Source of the DNA: Sinosporangium album
GTDB taxonomy: Bacteria; Actinomycetota; Actinomycetes; Streptosporangiales; Streptosporangiaceae
Length of the DNA stretch: 38,532 bases
Assembly (NCBI RefSeq): GCF_900100605.1
Contig: NZ_FNCN01000005.1
Coordinates: forward strand, 1-38,532
Direction: 5' to 3'
The translations under genes were made by a program, and so were the position numbers. This document shows positions 23,323 to 31,193 of this stretch, in pieces. The notes under the pieces were generated by a model. The model worked only from the letters and a program-made list of their open reading frames with translations, was not told the DNA's origin and did no database searches. The first letter of the stretch is position 1; each line of letters starts with the position of its first letter.

Positions 23323-24030
23323 TCAAGCGAAGGCGAGGCGGTTGAGGACGTCGGCGAGTTCCCGGGGGCGCGCGGCGAAGACGCTGTGCCCGCTGTTGAG
23401 GAACGCGCGGGTGACGGTGTCGCCCAGCCTCGCCACGTAGCGGCGCTGAGCTCGCATCGGGACGATGCGGTCCTTGGTCGTGTGCACGTAGGCGAGCCGT
23501 ACTCCTTGCGTGAACCTGTGCCGGACCGGTGTCGACAGCAGCGAGTAGCGCTCCGGCACCAGGCCGGCGAGGATCGTGCGCCTGGTCGCGCGTTCGAGGT
23601 CGTGGACCAGCAGGAACCTCGCCAGCCCGCGCGGGAGCACGATCTCCTTCCGGCCTGCCCGGACCAGCCCGCGGAGGCGGTTGACGGGCCGGGGGAGCGT
23701 GTCCCAATAGGTCTGCCCCTCCCGTGGCACCACGCCCGCCACCATGACGAGGTCGCGGACCCGGCCGGGGACCCGCGCCGCGATGTCGAGCACGCTGAGG
23801 CCGCCCAGGGAGTGGGCCACCACCATGGCCCGTCGATAGCCCTCGCGTCTGACCGCGTCGGCGACCGTCGCAGCCCAGCCTTCGAGCGAGACCAGTCGGT
23901 TGAGTCGCGCGCCGACCCGCCCCGGCAGGTCGACCGCGACGGCGGGGAGCCCCAGGTGGGGCAGAACAGGGTCCCAGCATGAGCTGCCATACATGGCCCC
24001 ATGCACCAGCACGATTCCGTCAGCCGTCAT
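23323..24030 (-). CDS. Alpha/beta hydrolase
   Basis: A 235-residue alpha/beta hydrolase. It has the oxyanion loop HGAMYGSSCWD (10-20), nucleophile elbow AHSLGG, an acid in VHTTKDRIVP and His in NSGHSVFAARP. A Ser nucleophile makes it esterase- or salicylate-esterase-like; the RsbQ/MES-type short size fits. The substrate is unknown. It is convergent with the flavoprotein gene, with only the repeat array between them. ATG 24030 is the start; no strong ribosome site was noted. Confidence 0.88.
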   Translation of the reverse strand: MTADGIVLVHGAMYGSSCWDPVLPHLGLPAVAVDLPGRVGARLNRLVSLEGWAATVADAVRREGYRRAMVVAHSLGGLSVLDIAARVPGRVRDLVMVAGVVPREGQTYWDTLPRPVNRLRGLVRAGRKEIVLPRGLARFLLVHDLERATRRTILAGLVPERYSLLSTPVRHRFTQGVRLAYVHTTKDRIVPMRAQRRYVARLGDTVTRAFLNSGHSVFAARPRELADVLNRLAFA

Positions 24031-24440
24031 AGCGCGCTCATCGTACGGCGATGTCGTTTGTGTCCTGATAGGAATGCTGACGACGCCTTGGTGATGTCCG
24101 TCTCGATCTGACCGTCAGGCTTAGGTTCGGCTGCGCCGTCCGGGTTGTCCGCATGCTCATTGTGGCCATGGATGACTCCGAGGGTGCGAGAGGGCCGGGT
24201 GAGGCTCCGCAGCTCATGGTAGGCAAGCCTGACCTTGTTTCCTCTCCGGCGGCGGTGCGGCACGGCGAGTCGCCCGGCCGGGCTCGCCGCTTCGGGGGCA
24301 TTTTCCTGGGTTTTGTTGTTCTGTCCCGCACGCCCCGATTGGCGGTTACAGTCAATCGTTATCGGTTGGCGATCTCTCTGAGACCTCGTTGAAGACTTCG
24401 CTCGGATATGCCGCGGCTACCCCGCGTGCCCGGAAGCGAC

Positions 24441-24490
24441 GTCGAACCAGGTTGAACGACGTTGAACGACGTTGAACGGGGTCGAAGGGG
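24441..24490. repeat. Five tandem 10-bp units (GTYGAACSRS)
   Basis: GTCGAACCAG, GTTGAACGAC, GTTGAACGAC, GTTGAACGGG, GTCGAAGGGG lie head to tail in the leader of the CHAP gene. Confidence 0.85.
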
Positions 24491-24575
24491 TGTCGCCGCC
24501 TGCCGGGCTCTCGCGGTACAGGGGTGAATCGCGAGGGCGGTTTCCGGGTTCTCGTTGGGGTTGGACGTTGCTGCG

Positions 24576-24597
24576 GCATGCCGGGAAACCGGCATGC
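24576..24597 (+). promoter_or_regulatory. Perfect 9-bp hairpin with GAAA tetraloop
   Basis: GCATGCCGG, GAAA and CCGGCATGC. It lies 107 bases before the CHAP start and is not followed by T residues, so it is more likely an RNA leader element than a terminator. Confidence 0.5.
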
Positions 24598-24704
24598 GGC
24601 GGTCGCGCCGCTCGGCGGAGGGTGCTGTGCGCGCGGCGATGGCGGTGCGGCTTCTGCCGTACGTGCCTGCTGGTTGACGCCTGTTGAGGGAGAGCGCACA
24701 GCCG

Positions 24705-25487
24705 ATGGATCCGATTGTGGAACGCCTGCTCGATGTCGTGCGGCCGGAGCTTGGATATCAGGAGAAAGCTGGACAGTTCACTAAATACGGTGAGTGGTAC
24801 GCAGAGACCATTGATATCCACCCGAAGTATCGGAACGCCCCGTGGTGTGACATGTTCATCGCGTGGGCAGCCGAACAGGCGGGCCTTGCCGAAGTGGTCG
24901 GACAATTCGCTTGGACTCCCTCGCACGCGGTGTGGTTCCAGCAGCAGGCGGCGTGGTCCGACAGTCCCGAACCCGGTGCCGTGGTCTTCTACGACTGGGC
25001 CGGTGGAGACGCCATCAAAGGCATCGACCACGTGGGGCTCGTCGAGAAAGTGCGCGACGGCAAGATCCACACAATCGAGGCCAATGTCGACGGGGTGTGG
25101 CTCAAGCGCAAGGTCCGGGACGAGAGCAAGGTCGTCGGGTACGGCCTGCCCCGCAAGGTCCAAGAGCACCTCGACGAACTCGCGGCCACCCAGATCACCC
25201 TGCGCGGTAACGCGGACACCATGCCCGGCTACATGGAGGAGCTCGGGGTAGGAGCGGTGACGGTGGCGGCGCCCTCGCCCAACATCGGCGTGCCCATCAC
25301 CCCGCAGACGGCGGCCTACGCCTCCGGGACCCTCGCCCTGCTCCTCGCGCTGATCCTCCTGGTGCGGCAGCTGCGCGGCCCCAGGCGCCCGCTTGTCGGC
25401 CGGCATCGGCGGCGCGGCCGGGGGGCGCAGGAGGCGGCGCGGGAGCCGGCGCGGGAGCCGGCGACCGTCGGCGGCGGACCCGCCTGA
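24705..25487 (+). CDS. CHAP domain protein with C-terminal membrane anchor
   Basis: A 260-residue protein with an N-terminal CHAP amidase/peptidase domain: Cys48 (NAPWCDMFIAW), His109 (GIDHVGLVEKV) and Asn127 (TIEANVDG) form the expected triad. Such domains cut peptidoglycan. There is no N-terminal signal peptide, but residues 203-221 (AAYASGTLALLLALILLV) form one membrane helix. A basic tail (RQLRGPRRP and beyond) follows, so the topology would place the tail inside. ATG 24705 has GAGGGAGAG 11 bases upstream; a TTG 21 bases earlier is in that ribosome site. Confidence 0.85.
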   Translation: MDPIVERLLDVVRPELGYQEKAGQFTKYGEWYAETIDIHPKYRNAPWCDMFIAWAAEQAGLAEVVGQFAWTPSHAVWFQQQAAWSDSPEPGAVVFYDWAGGDAIKGIDHVGLVEKVRDGKIHTIEANVDGVWLKRKVRDESKVVGYGLPRKVQEHLDELAATQITLRGNADTMPGYMEELGVGAVTVAAPSPNIGVPITPQTAAYASGTLALLLALILLVRQLRGPRRPLVGRHRRRGRGAQEAAREPAREPATVGGGPA

Positions 25488-25515
25488 GCGAAGCGCGCGC
25501 CCGGGGCGCGTACAC

Positions 25516-25547
25516 GTGGGCGTACGGCCGCGTGGGCGTACGGCCGC
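25516..25547. repeat. Two tandem 16-bp units (GTGGGCGTACGGCCGC)
   Basis: Exact copies at 25516-25531 and 25532-25547, each containing CGTACGG. They lie between the convergent CHAP and lipoprotein genes. Confidence 0.85.
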
Positions 25548-25598
25548 GCCGGGGTGGCACCGGCGCGGAGCGTACGGTCGCCCGGGGCGCGGGCCGGG

Positions 25599-26552
25599 TC
25601 AGTGGGACGAGTGCGAGGATGCGGACGGCTGGAAGACCACGGTGAACGTGCGGCCACCGTCCTTGGACTCGACGGCGGTGCCGTCCTCCAGGGTGGCGAG
25701 CAGGTGCTGCCTCCCCTCGGCGTTGAACGACGAGGGCGGCGCCGGGAGCCGCCCGGGGCTGGTCCAGGTGCGGCCGGCGTCCTCGCTCACGTGGACCGCC
25801 CCGTCCGGGGCGACCCCGGTGAGTGTGCCCTTGGCGGGAGAGTCGACCATCGCCAGCGCGGGTGCTCCCGCCGCGGTGGTGAAGGTGGCGCCGCCGTCCT
25901 CGCTCACGGTGAGGCCCTCGGGCGTGGTGGCGTAGACGCGGCGGGGTTCGTCGGCGTGGGCGGCGAGGTCGATCACCTTGGCCTGCGCGCCGATCTCCCA
26001 GGTGCGGCCTTCGTCCTGGCTTCGCCGTACGCGGCCGGTCTGGCTGTCGAAGGCGTAGAGCTCGGAACCGGCCGGTTGCAGGGAGTGGAAGTCGGCTTTG
26101 CCTCCCTCGGAGACGGTGGTCCAGGTGAGACCGGCGTCGGCGCTGCGGATCAGCCCGAGGTGGTGTGGTTTGCCGGCCTGGACGTCCTCGGCCGAGGGGT
26201 GCCCGCTGGCGAGGAAGGTCTTGGGGCCGATCACTGTGAAACCCATGTTGTCCTGGACGAGGTCGGCTACCCGGACGGCCTCCGTCTTCGACGTCACCTT
26301 GAACAGCCCGTAGTGTCCGGCCAGGTAGACCGAGCCGTCGCTCGGGTCGACGTCCACCGCGTGGACGTGGCCGATGCCGGGATCGGCGGCGTCCGCCGCC
26401 CCCGCCGCCCCCGCCGCCCCCGCCGTCCCCGTCGTCTGCCCGCTGGCCGCCTCTGTCGTCGGCGTCGCCCCGCCGCACGCGGCGGTGAGCAGCAGGGCCG
26501 AGGCGGCCAGCGCATAGAGAACGGGCGTGAATCGGCGATCGGTCGTGTCCAT
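25599..26552 (-). CDS. F510_1955-type beta-propeller lipoprotein
   Basis: A 317-residue lipoprotein. The signal peptide ends in a lipobox LLTAAC (Cys26). A low-complexity Ala/Gly/Thr linker follows. A propeller of BNR/sortilin-like repeats comes next (SADAGLTWTT, SQDEGRTWE, SEDGGATFTT, SEDAGRTWTS, SKDGGRTFT). The start GHVHAVDVDPSDGSVYLAGH is typical of proteins annotated as F510_1955 family glycosylhydrolase; enzymatic activity is not shown. It would sit on the outer face of the membrane. The C-terminus ends SSHSSH. A GAGGA site lies 13 bases before ATG 26552. Confidence 0.85.
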   Translation of the reverse strand: MDTTDRRFTPVLYALAASALLLTAACGGATPTTEAASGQTTGTAGAAGAAGAADAADPGIGHVHAVDVDPSDGSVYLAGHYGLFKVTSKTEAVRVADLVQDNMGFTVIGPKTFLASGHPSAEDVQAGKPHHLGLIRSADAGLTWTTVSEGGKADFHSLQPAGSELYAFDSQTGRVRRSQDEGRTWEIGAQAKVIDLAAHADEPRRVYATTPEGLTVSEDGGATFTTAAGAPALAMVDSPAKGTLTGVAPDGAVHVSEDAGRTWTSPGRLPAPPSSFNAEGRQHLLATLEDGTAVESKDGGRTFTVVFQPSASSHSSH

Positions 26553-26759
26553 GCTCGGTCGAGATCCTCACTGCTCGTCGCGGTTGCGCCGGGGCCGAAC
26601 GGCTGCGGGCCCCGATGGGCACTACAACTATGCATCATCGTAGACGCGGTCATGCACACGGGACCGACCTGCGAAACAGCCAACTACAAAGAGCCGTACG
26701 GCACAGCCCTGCCGGCCGAGCCCCCGCCCCTCGCCCGCCGCGTGGCGCCACAGGGCGGC

Positions 26760-27449
26760 TCAGCGCAGCCAGCCGAAGCCCTGATTGGTGGCGAGCCCGA
26801 TACCGCCCTGGTGGCAGGCGTCGAGGAGGGCGGGGGCCGCGACCACGCGGAGCCGTACGGTGGCCCCGATACGCAGCGCGCCCTGCACTTCGAAGCGCCG
26901 CCGAGGGCCCGCCTCCACGATCTCCACCTCGACATCGCGGGGAAGGTCGAGGATCTCGGCCTTGTGGCGGAGGTTGTGGGCCAGGCGTTTGCCGTATTGC
27001 GGGTCGTCGGGGAGGAGGTACAGGTCGTGGTGTTTCACCAGAACGGGGGAGACGGAGGCGAACTCGGCACGGCCGGAGGAGTGGTCAGGGCCGTGCTCCA
27101 GTTGGACGCCTTTCACGCGGAGCGGCACGCGGCCCCAATGCAGTTCGTGTCGGCCGGCGAGGCCGGCGAGCATGCAGAGGGCGATCTGCGGGATGGGGGA
27201 GCCGAGCCAGAGGGAGCCGGTGTCGGAGGTCATATAGGCGCCTTTGGTCCTGCGTGTGCCGGTGAAGACCGGCGGCGAGACGCCGAGCGGGCGGGGTGGC
27301 GTGCCGCCCCATCCGTGGCTGTGGAGCTCGGCGGCGAGCTCGGCGTCCTGGCTGCGGATGAGATCGTGGACCACCGCTCTGGCGGGTCCGTGGACATCCG
27401 GCCACTCCATCCGGGCGTGGCCCGCCGCGACATCGACGCGGAACCGCAT
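26760..27449 (-). CDS. cas6: Orphan CRISPR endoribonuclease Cas6
   Basis: A 229-residue RAMP protein resembling actinobacterial Cas6. The N-terminus is MRFRVDV. A histidine-bearing helix end LHSHGWG (His43, His45) may supply the catalytic base. VFTGTRRTKGAYM and LGSPIPQIAL fit the family. The C-terminal Gly-rich loop GGIGLATNQGFGWL is the Cas6 hallmark. Cas6 cuts CRISPR precursor RNA at repeats. ATG 27449 has GGGAG six bases upstream. No other cas gene and no repeat array is present in the window. All Cas6 hallmarks I can judge look intact, so it is not an obvious relic. Confidence 0.85.
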   Translation of the reverse strand: MRFRVDVAAGHARMEWPDVHGPARAVVHDLIRSQDAELAAELHSHGWGGTPPRPLGVSPPVFTGTRRTKGAYMTSDTGSLWLGSPIPQIALCMLAGLAGRHELHWGRVPLRVKGVQLEHGPDHSSGRAEFASVSPVLVKHHDLYLLPDDPQYGKRLAHNLRHKAEILDLPRDVEVEIVEAGPRRRFEVQGALRIGATVRLRVVAAPALLDACHQGGIGLATNQGFGWLR

Positions 27450-27761
27450 GATCAACTCCCGTTAATGACCTCCACCTCGTGAAGGCAACACATATCAGTT
27501 GTGCCAACGGGTTGGAGATGGTTCGGGAAATTCGCAGAAAAGTTATCTGTCGCGCCTGCGGTGACGTCGTGTTTACGTTCCCGGGAGGCATCGGGAAGGG
27601 CGGCGATTTTTAGCCGTTAACGTGCCTTCTCGGATGTGTTTGTCCATGTTATTGGGGGGAGGGGGTGGTCGTTGACGGCGTTCAGCCTGGATAAGGGATA
27701 AATCCTGGCGCTGGACATTGCACTGGAGCGATGTCGCAGGATTTCGCGAACCGCCCTGCGG

Positions 27762-27926
27762 TCACCGTCCGCCGAGTGACGGTATCGGTGGTGGTGACGT
27801 GGTATCCGTGGTGTCGGACTGAGAAAGCTGGCTCAAGGTGAACACCGCCGCCGCCAAGGCGACGACGACGGCGCCGGTGGTGAAGACGCGGCGGCCGGTC
27901 CAAGGGGTGCGGGGGTCCTGGTTCAC
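27762..27926 (-). CDS. Small single-pass membrane protein
   Basis: A 54-residue frame with an N-terminal basic part (TPWTGRRVF), one membrane helix (TTGAVVVALAAAVFTLSQL, about residues 16-34) and a Thr/Pro tail. GTG 27926 has AGGA four bases upstream. Codon use has high GC at third positions. The architecture is that of many unnamed actinobacterial membrane peptides. No family is recognised. Confidence 0.5.
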   Translation of the reverse strand: MNQDPRTPWTGRRVFTTGAVVVALAAAVFTLSQLSQSDTTDTTSPPPIPSLGGR

Positions 27927-28017
27927 GGTGTCCTTTCAGGGCGTAGGCCTGGTCGGGCCCCTCAAGGATCTCCGGAAGTCGCGAAAAGTAAGTGCATGTG
28001 TGCGGCGCGTCGTCGAT

Positions 28018-28063
28018 CTGGCCGTGAGAATCCCTACGTCCTGGCCGTGAGAATCCCGACATC
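28018..28063. repeat. Two tandem 23-bp units
   Basis: Both copies begin CTGGCCGTGAGAATCCC and differ at two positions in the last six bases (TACGTC versus GACATC); the units are 28018-28040 and 28041-28063. Each carries GTGAGAATCCC. Only two copies exist, with no spacer, so this is not a CRISPR array. Confidence 0.85.
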
Positions 28064-28069
28064 GCGAAC

Positions 28070-28102
28070 GGCCCGCGCCCCGTCTGGGACGCGGCACGGG
28101 CC
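28070..28102 (-). terminator. Imperfect GC hairpin, probable metE terminator
   Basis: GGCCCG at 28070-28075 pairs with CGGGCC at 28097-28102, with a partly paired interior (CCGTC/GACGC). It lies about 100 bases past the metE stop. Confidence 0.45.
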
Positions 28103-28148
28103 TGCCGCGGTCACCGGCCGAACCTGCCGAACCGCCGGCTCACCTCAC

Positions 28149-28207
28149 CCCGTCACGCTCCGTCGCGTCCCGTCACGGTCACATCCCGTCATGGTCGCGT
28201 CCCGTCA
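28149..28207. repeat. Tandem repeats starting at the metE stop codon
   Basis: On the minus strand, TGACGGGACGCGACCA and TGACGGGATGTGACCG (16 bp each) are followed by a 20-bp variant and a partial unit beginning TGACGGGG. The first TGA is the metE stop. Confidence 0.85.
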
Positions 28208-30463
28208 CGGGGTCAGCGAGGCCCGTACGCGCCGAGCCGCCTCCATCATGTTCGCGAGGCTCGCCGTGACCTCCTCGTAGCCGCGGGTCTTGAGCCCGCA
28301 GTCCGGATTGACCCACAGCAGCGCCGGGTCCACCGTCGTCACCGCCTTGCGCAGCGCCCGCTCCACCTCCTCGACCGTCGGGACACGCGGCGAGTGGATG
28401 TCGTACACCCCCGGCCCGATCCCGCGCCGGTAGCCCGCCTCGCGCAGATCGTCCAGCAGCTCCAGGTGCGACCGGGCCGCCTCGACGCTGGTGACGTCGG
28501 CGTCCAGGTCGCCGATGGCTCCGATGATCTCGCCGAACTCCGAGTAGCACATGTGCGTGTGGATCTGCGTGGTGTCGGCGGCGCCCCCGGTCGCCAGGCG
28601 GAACGCCCCCACGGCCCAGGCCAGGTAGGCGTCGCGGTCGGCGGCCCGCAGCGGCAGCAGCTCGCGCAGGGCCGGCTCGTCGACCTGGATGACGCGGATG
28701 CCCGCGGCCTCCAGGTCGGCGACCTCGTCGCGCAGCGCCAGCGCCACCTGCCGGGCGGTGGCGGCGAGCGGCTGGTCATCGCGGACGAACGACCAGGCCA
28801 GCATCGTCACCGGGCCGGTCAGCATGCCCTTGACGGGCTTGCCGGTGAGGGACTGCGCGTAGGTCGCCCACCGCAGTGTCATCGGCTCGGGCCGCGACAC
28901 GTCACCGAACAGGATCGGCGGGCGGACGCAGCGGGAGCCGTACGACTGCACCCAGCCGAACTCGGTCGCCGCGAACCCGTCGAGCAGCTCGGCGAAGTAT
29001 TGCACCATGTCATTGCGCTCGGGTTCGCCGTGGACGAGCACGTCCAGGCCGAGCTCCTCCTGCAGCGCGATGACCCGGTCGATCTCCCCGCGGTTCAGCT
29101 TCTCGTAGGCCGCCTCGTCGATCGCGCCGCTGCGCAGGTCGGCGCGGGCCCGCCGCACCTCCGGCGTCTGCGGGAAGGACCCGATCGTCGTGCCGGCCAG
29201 CGGCGGCAGCCCGAGCGAGGAGGCCTGCAGGGCCAGCCGTTCAGCGTGCGGGGAGCGCGTCGCGCCGTCGCCGAGCTCGGCCAGCCGCGCCCGCACCTGC
29301 TCGTTGACCCCCGGGGCCGGTACGGCACGGGCCCCCGCGACCACCTGATGCCCCTCCCGCAGGGCCCGCCCGAGCAGGACCACCTCGGCGACCTTCTCCT
29401 TGGCGAAGGCCAGCCTGTCGCGCAGCCCCTCGTCCAGCCCCGTTTCCAGGGAGAGGTCGATCGGCACGTGCAGGAGGGAGCACGACGTGCTCACCACCAG
29501 GTTGTCGGTCAGGCCCAGCAGCGACACCAGCGTGGACAGGGCGCCCGGGATGTCGGTGCGCCACACGTTGCGCCCGTCGACGATACCCGCGACCAGTGTC
29601 TTGTGCCGGAGCCCGCCCACGGAGGCCAGGGTCCGCAGGTTGCCCGGACCGGCCACGAAGTCGAGGGCGATCGACTCCACCGCGCTGTCGGCGAGGATCG
29701 GCAGGGCCTCGCCAATCTCCCCGAAGTAGGTCGCGACCAGGAGCCGCGGCCTGGCCGTCAGCCCGCCGAGGGTGTGGTAGGCGCGGCGCAGCGCGGCGAG
29801 TTCGTCCGCCGACCGGTCCGCGGCGAGCGCCGGCTCGTCGAACTGGACCTCGGTGACCCCGGCCCCGGCGAGCCGTTCGAGCAGTTCGGCGTAGACGTCG
29901 AGCAGGTCGGGCAGCAGGTCCAGGGTGGAGAAGTCCGGCTGCGTGGACTTGGCCAGCAGCAGGTAGGACAGCGGGCCCACCAGCACGGGCCGCGTCTCCA
30001 TGCCGAGGGCTCGTGCCTCGCGGTATTCGGCCAGGGGCTTGTCGAAGGAGAGCTGGAACCGGGTCTCCGGCCCCAGCTCGGGCACCAGGTAGTGGTAGTT
30101 GGTGTCGAACCACTTGGTCATCTCCAGCGGCGGCACGCCGTCGGCGCCGCGGGCCATCGCGAAGTAGCGGTCGAGCCCGGTGAATCCCCAGAAGCGCGCG
30201 GGGACCGCGCCCAGGAGGATGGTGGTGTCGAGCACCTGGTCGTAGAGCGAGAACGTGTTCGACGGCACTCTGTCCAGGCCGGCCTGCGCCAGCTCGCGCC
30301 AGACCCCGGCGCGCAGGGACGCCGCCGTCTCCTCCAGCCGGTCGGCGTCGATCCTGCCCGCCCAGTAGTCCTCCGTCGCGCGCTTGAGCTCGCGGCGCGG
30401 GCCGATGCGGGGATAGCCCAGGATGGTGGTGGTGACGCCGTTCATGGCGTTCATGGCGTGCAT
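28205..30463 (-). CDS. metE: Cobalamin-independent methionine synthase
   Basis: A 752-residue MetE of normal length (about 750-770). It moves a methyl group from 5-methyltetrahydropteroyltriglutamate to homocysteine. The N-terminal half carries the duplicated barrel ([28 protein letters not shown]). The C-terminal half has the zinc-site segment [11 protein letters not shown] with His and Cys ligands, and [13 protein letters not shown] with the last Cys. ATG 30463 has GGAAGGA five bases upstream; ATGs three and six codons in are alternatives. A cobalamin riboswitch and a leader ORF precede it, so it should be off when B12 allows a MetH enzyme to work. Confidence 0.96.
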   Translation of the reverse strand: MHAMNAMNGVTTTILGYPRIGPRRELKRATEDYWAGRIDADRLEETAASLRAGVWRELAQAGLDRVPSNTFSLYDQVLDTTILLGAVPARFWGFTGLDRYFAMARGADGVPPLEMTKWFDTNYHYLVPELGPETRFQLSFDKPLAEYREARALGMETRPVLVGPLSYLLLAKSTQPDFSTLDLLPDLLDVYAELLERLAGAGVTEVQFDEPALAADRSADELAALRRAYHTLGGLTARPRLLVATYFGEIGEALPILADSAVESIALDFVAGPGNLRTLASVGGLRHKTLVAGIVDGRNVWRTDIPGALSTLVSLLGLTDNLVVSTSCSLLHVPIDLSLETGLDEGLRDRLAFAKEKVAEVVLLGRALREGHQVVAGARAVPAPGVNEQVRARLAELGDGATRSPHAERLALQASSLGLPPLAGTTIGSFPQTPEVRRARADLRSGAIDEAAYEKLNRGEIDRVIALQEELGLDVLVHGEPERNDMVQYFAELLDGFAATEFGWVQSYGSRCVRPPILFGDVSRPEPMTLRWATYAQSLTGKPVKGMLTGPVTMLAWSFVRDDQPLAATARQVALALRDEVADLEAAGIRVIQVDEPALRELLPLRAADRDAYLAWAVGAFRLATGGAADTTQIHTHMCYSEFGEIIGAIGDLDADVTSVEAARSHLELLDDLREAGYRRGIGPGVYDIHSPRVPTVEEVERALRKAVTTVDPALLWVNPDCGLKTRGYEEVTASLANMMEAARRVRASLTP

Positions 30464-30481
30464 GGCGGTCCTTCCCTCGTG

Positions 30482-30640
30482 TCATGCCATGGGGGGCTTC
30501 GGCCGCACAGGAGGCACCGCGCGTGGACACCGTGAGGGAGGGGAGGACGCCCTGGCCGTCTCCGCCGCACGCGGAGCGGCCGGCGACGGCGGCCGACTCG
30601 GCGGCCATTTCCCCGGCAAAGCACGGCTACGCCCGGTCAC
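30482..30640 (-). CDS. Leader ORF between riboswitch and metE
   Basis: A 52-codon frame begins at GTG 30640 with GGGAGGA three bases upstream, just after the riboswitch and its hairpin. It ends 18 bases before the metE start. The peptide (TGRSRALPGKWPPSRPPSPA and so on) is Pro/Arg-rich and has no family. The position suggests a regulatory upstream frame whose translation is gated by B12 and coupled to metE. Interplay of a B12 riboswitch with an upstream ORF is, as I recall, described for mycobacterial metE. The peptide itself may be unimportant. Confidence 0.45.
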   Translation of the reverse strand: MTGRSRALPGKWPPSRPPSPAAPRAAETARASSPPSRCPRAVPPVRPKPPMA

Positions 30641-30668
30641 AGGTCCTCCCACGAGACCACGAGACCCA

Positions 30669-30690
30669 CCGCGCGCCGGTCGGCGCGCGG
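30669..30690 (-). promoter_or_regulatory. Hairpin directly after the cobalamin riboswitch
   Basis: CCGCGCGCCG, two bases, CGGCGCGCGG form a perfect inverted repeat, 6 bases past the riboswitch core and 19 bases before the GGGAGGA of the leader ORF. It lacks a T-run, so it is more likely a translational expression platform than a terminator. Confidence 0.6.
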
Positions 30691-30696
30691 GCGGCG

Positions 30697-30895
30697 GGCA
30701 GGTCTTCGGACTCGCGGGCATGTCGCGCTCCCCGGGGTGGGGGAGGCGGTCTCCTAATGGCCGTCGCTTCCCGGACGGCGAGGTCCAGTGCTGTTGACGG
30801 CGGTCGTTCCCGCTCACCGCTGCGGGGCAGTCCCGGAATTGGCGAGCCCGCCACCGAGATGGACGGGGGTGCCGCACCGGGTTCCCTCTTACGAC
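30697..30895 (-). promoter_or_regulatory. Cobalamin riboswitch
   Basis: On the minus strand the hallmarks of the AdoCbl aptamer appear in order: GGGAACCCGGTG, GGGACTGCCCCGCAGCGGTGA, CGACCGCCG, the AGCACTGG box (cf. B12 box AGCCACTGG), CGGGAAG, TTAGGA, and the closing GAGTCCGAAGACCTGCC. The 5' boundary is approximate. It regulates metE, the B12-independent enzyme, a common arrangement in actinobacteria. Confidence 0.93.
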
Positions 30896-31193
30896 GCCAT
30901 GGGCGCGAGGCACATGGCGAACCAGCCGCATGGGCAGCATATACGGAGGGGCGAGGTGGGCCCCGGCCGTACCGAGGTTCGAGACGGCCCTGGATCGCGG
31001 CGGAACCGGATCGGAATGGAGCGGGAGCTGGACGAGGCACAGGTCGGGGTGGAGCGGGGAGCGGGACGGGTCTGGAAGGAGGCCCGGAAGATCAGGTCGT
31101 GGTCGGCGGACCCATCAGGAGGGTTCCCGAGGGATACTGGAAATGGGCCCTGGTGGTTCTGCGAGACACCTCTTGCGGGAGGAGCGATCGACC
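30896..31193 (+). other. Divergent promoter region metE / paaC-like
   Basis: About 300 bases of GC-rich DNA without a gene. It must hold the promoter for the riboswitch transcript leftwards and for the paaC-like gene rightwards; I cannot assign clear boxes. Confidence 0.4.

Larger units (their letters stand above)
24031..24704 (+). other. Leader region of the CHAP gene with repeats and hairpins
   Basis: About 670 bases without a convincing gene. The first 300 are ordinary intergenic DNA, with A/T-richer stretches near 24050 and 24350 that may be promoters. From 24380 the stretch turns into a structured leader. It holds a 10-bp repeat array (24441-24490), a possible stem CTCGCG/CGCGAG around a GGGGTGAATC loop near 24510-24535, and the perfect hairpin at 24576-24597. 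I could not assign it to a known riboswitch class. Confidence 0.45.
27927..28204 (-). other. metE downstream region with repeats and hairpin
   Basis: No gene is seen. It contains the post-stop repeat array of metE (28149-28207), a candidate terminator (28070-28102) and a 23-bp direct repeat (28018-28063). Confidence 0.5.

Noticed and set aside
24500-24704. c-di-AMP (ydaO-type) riboswitch before the CHAP gene
   Set aside because: Only a GGGGTGAATC-like piece is present; the other conserved segments could not be found, so I report only a structured leader.
27450-28204. CRISPR array next to Cas6
   Set aside because: Only a 23-bp direct tandem duplication without spacer and the metE stop repeats are present; no repeat-spacer pattern.
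28394-30535. Long plus-strand frame (713 codons) opposite metE
   Set aside because: Shadow of metE, with no domain content of its own and an extreme Arg/Gly/His bias.
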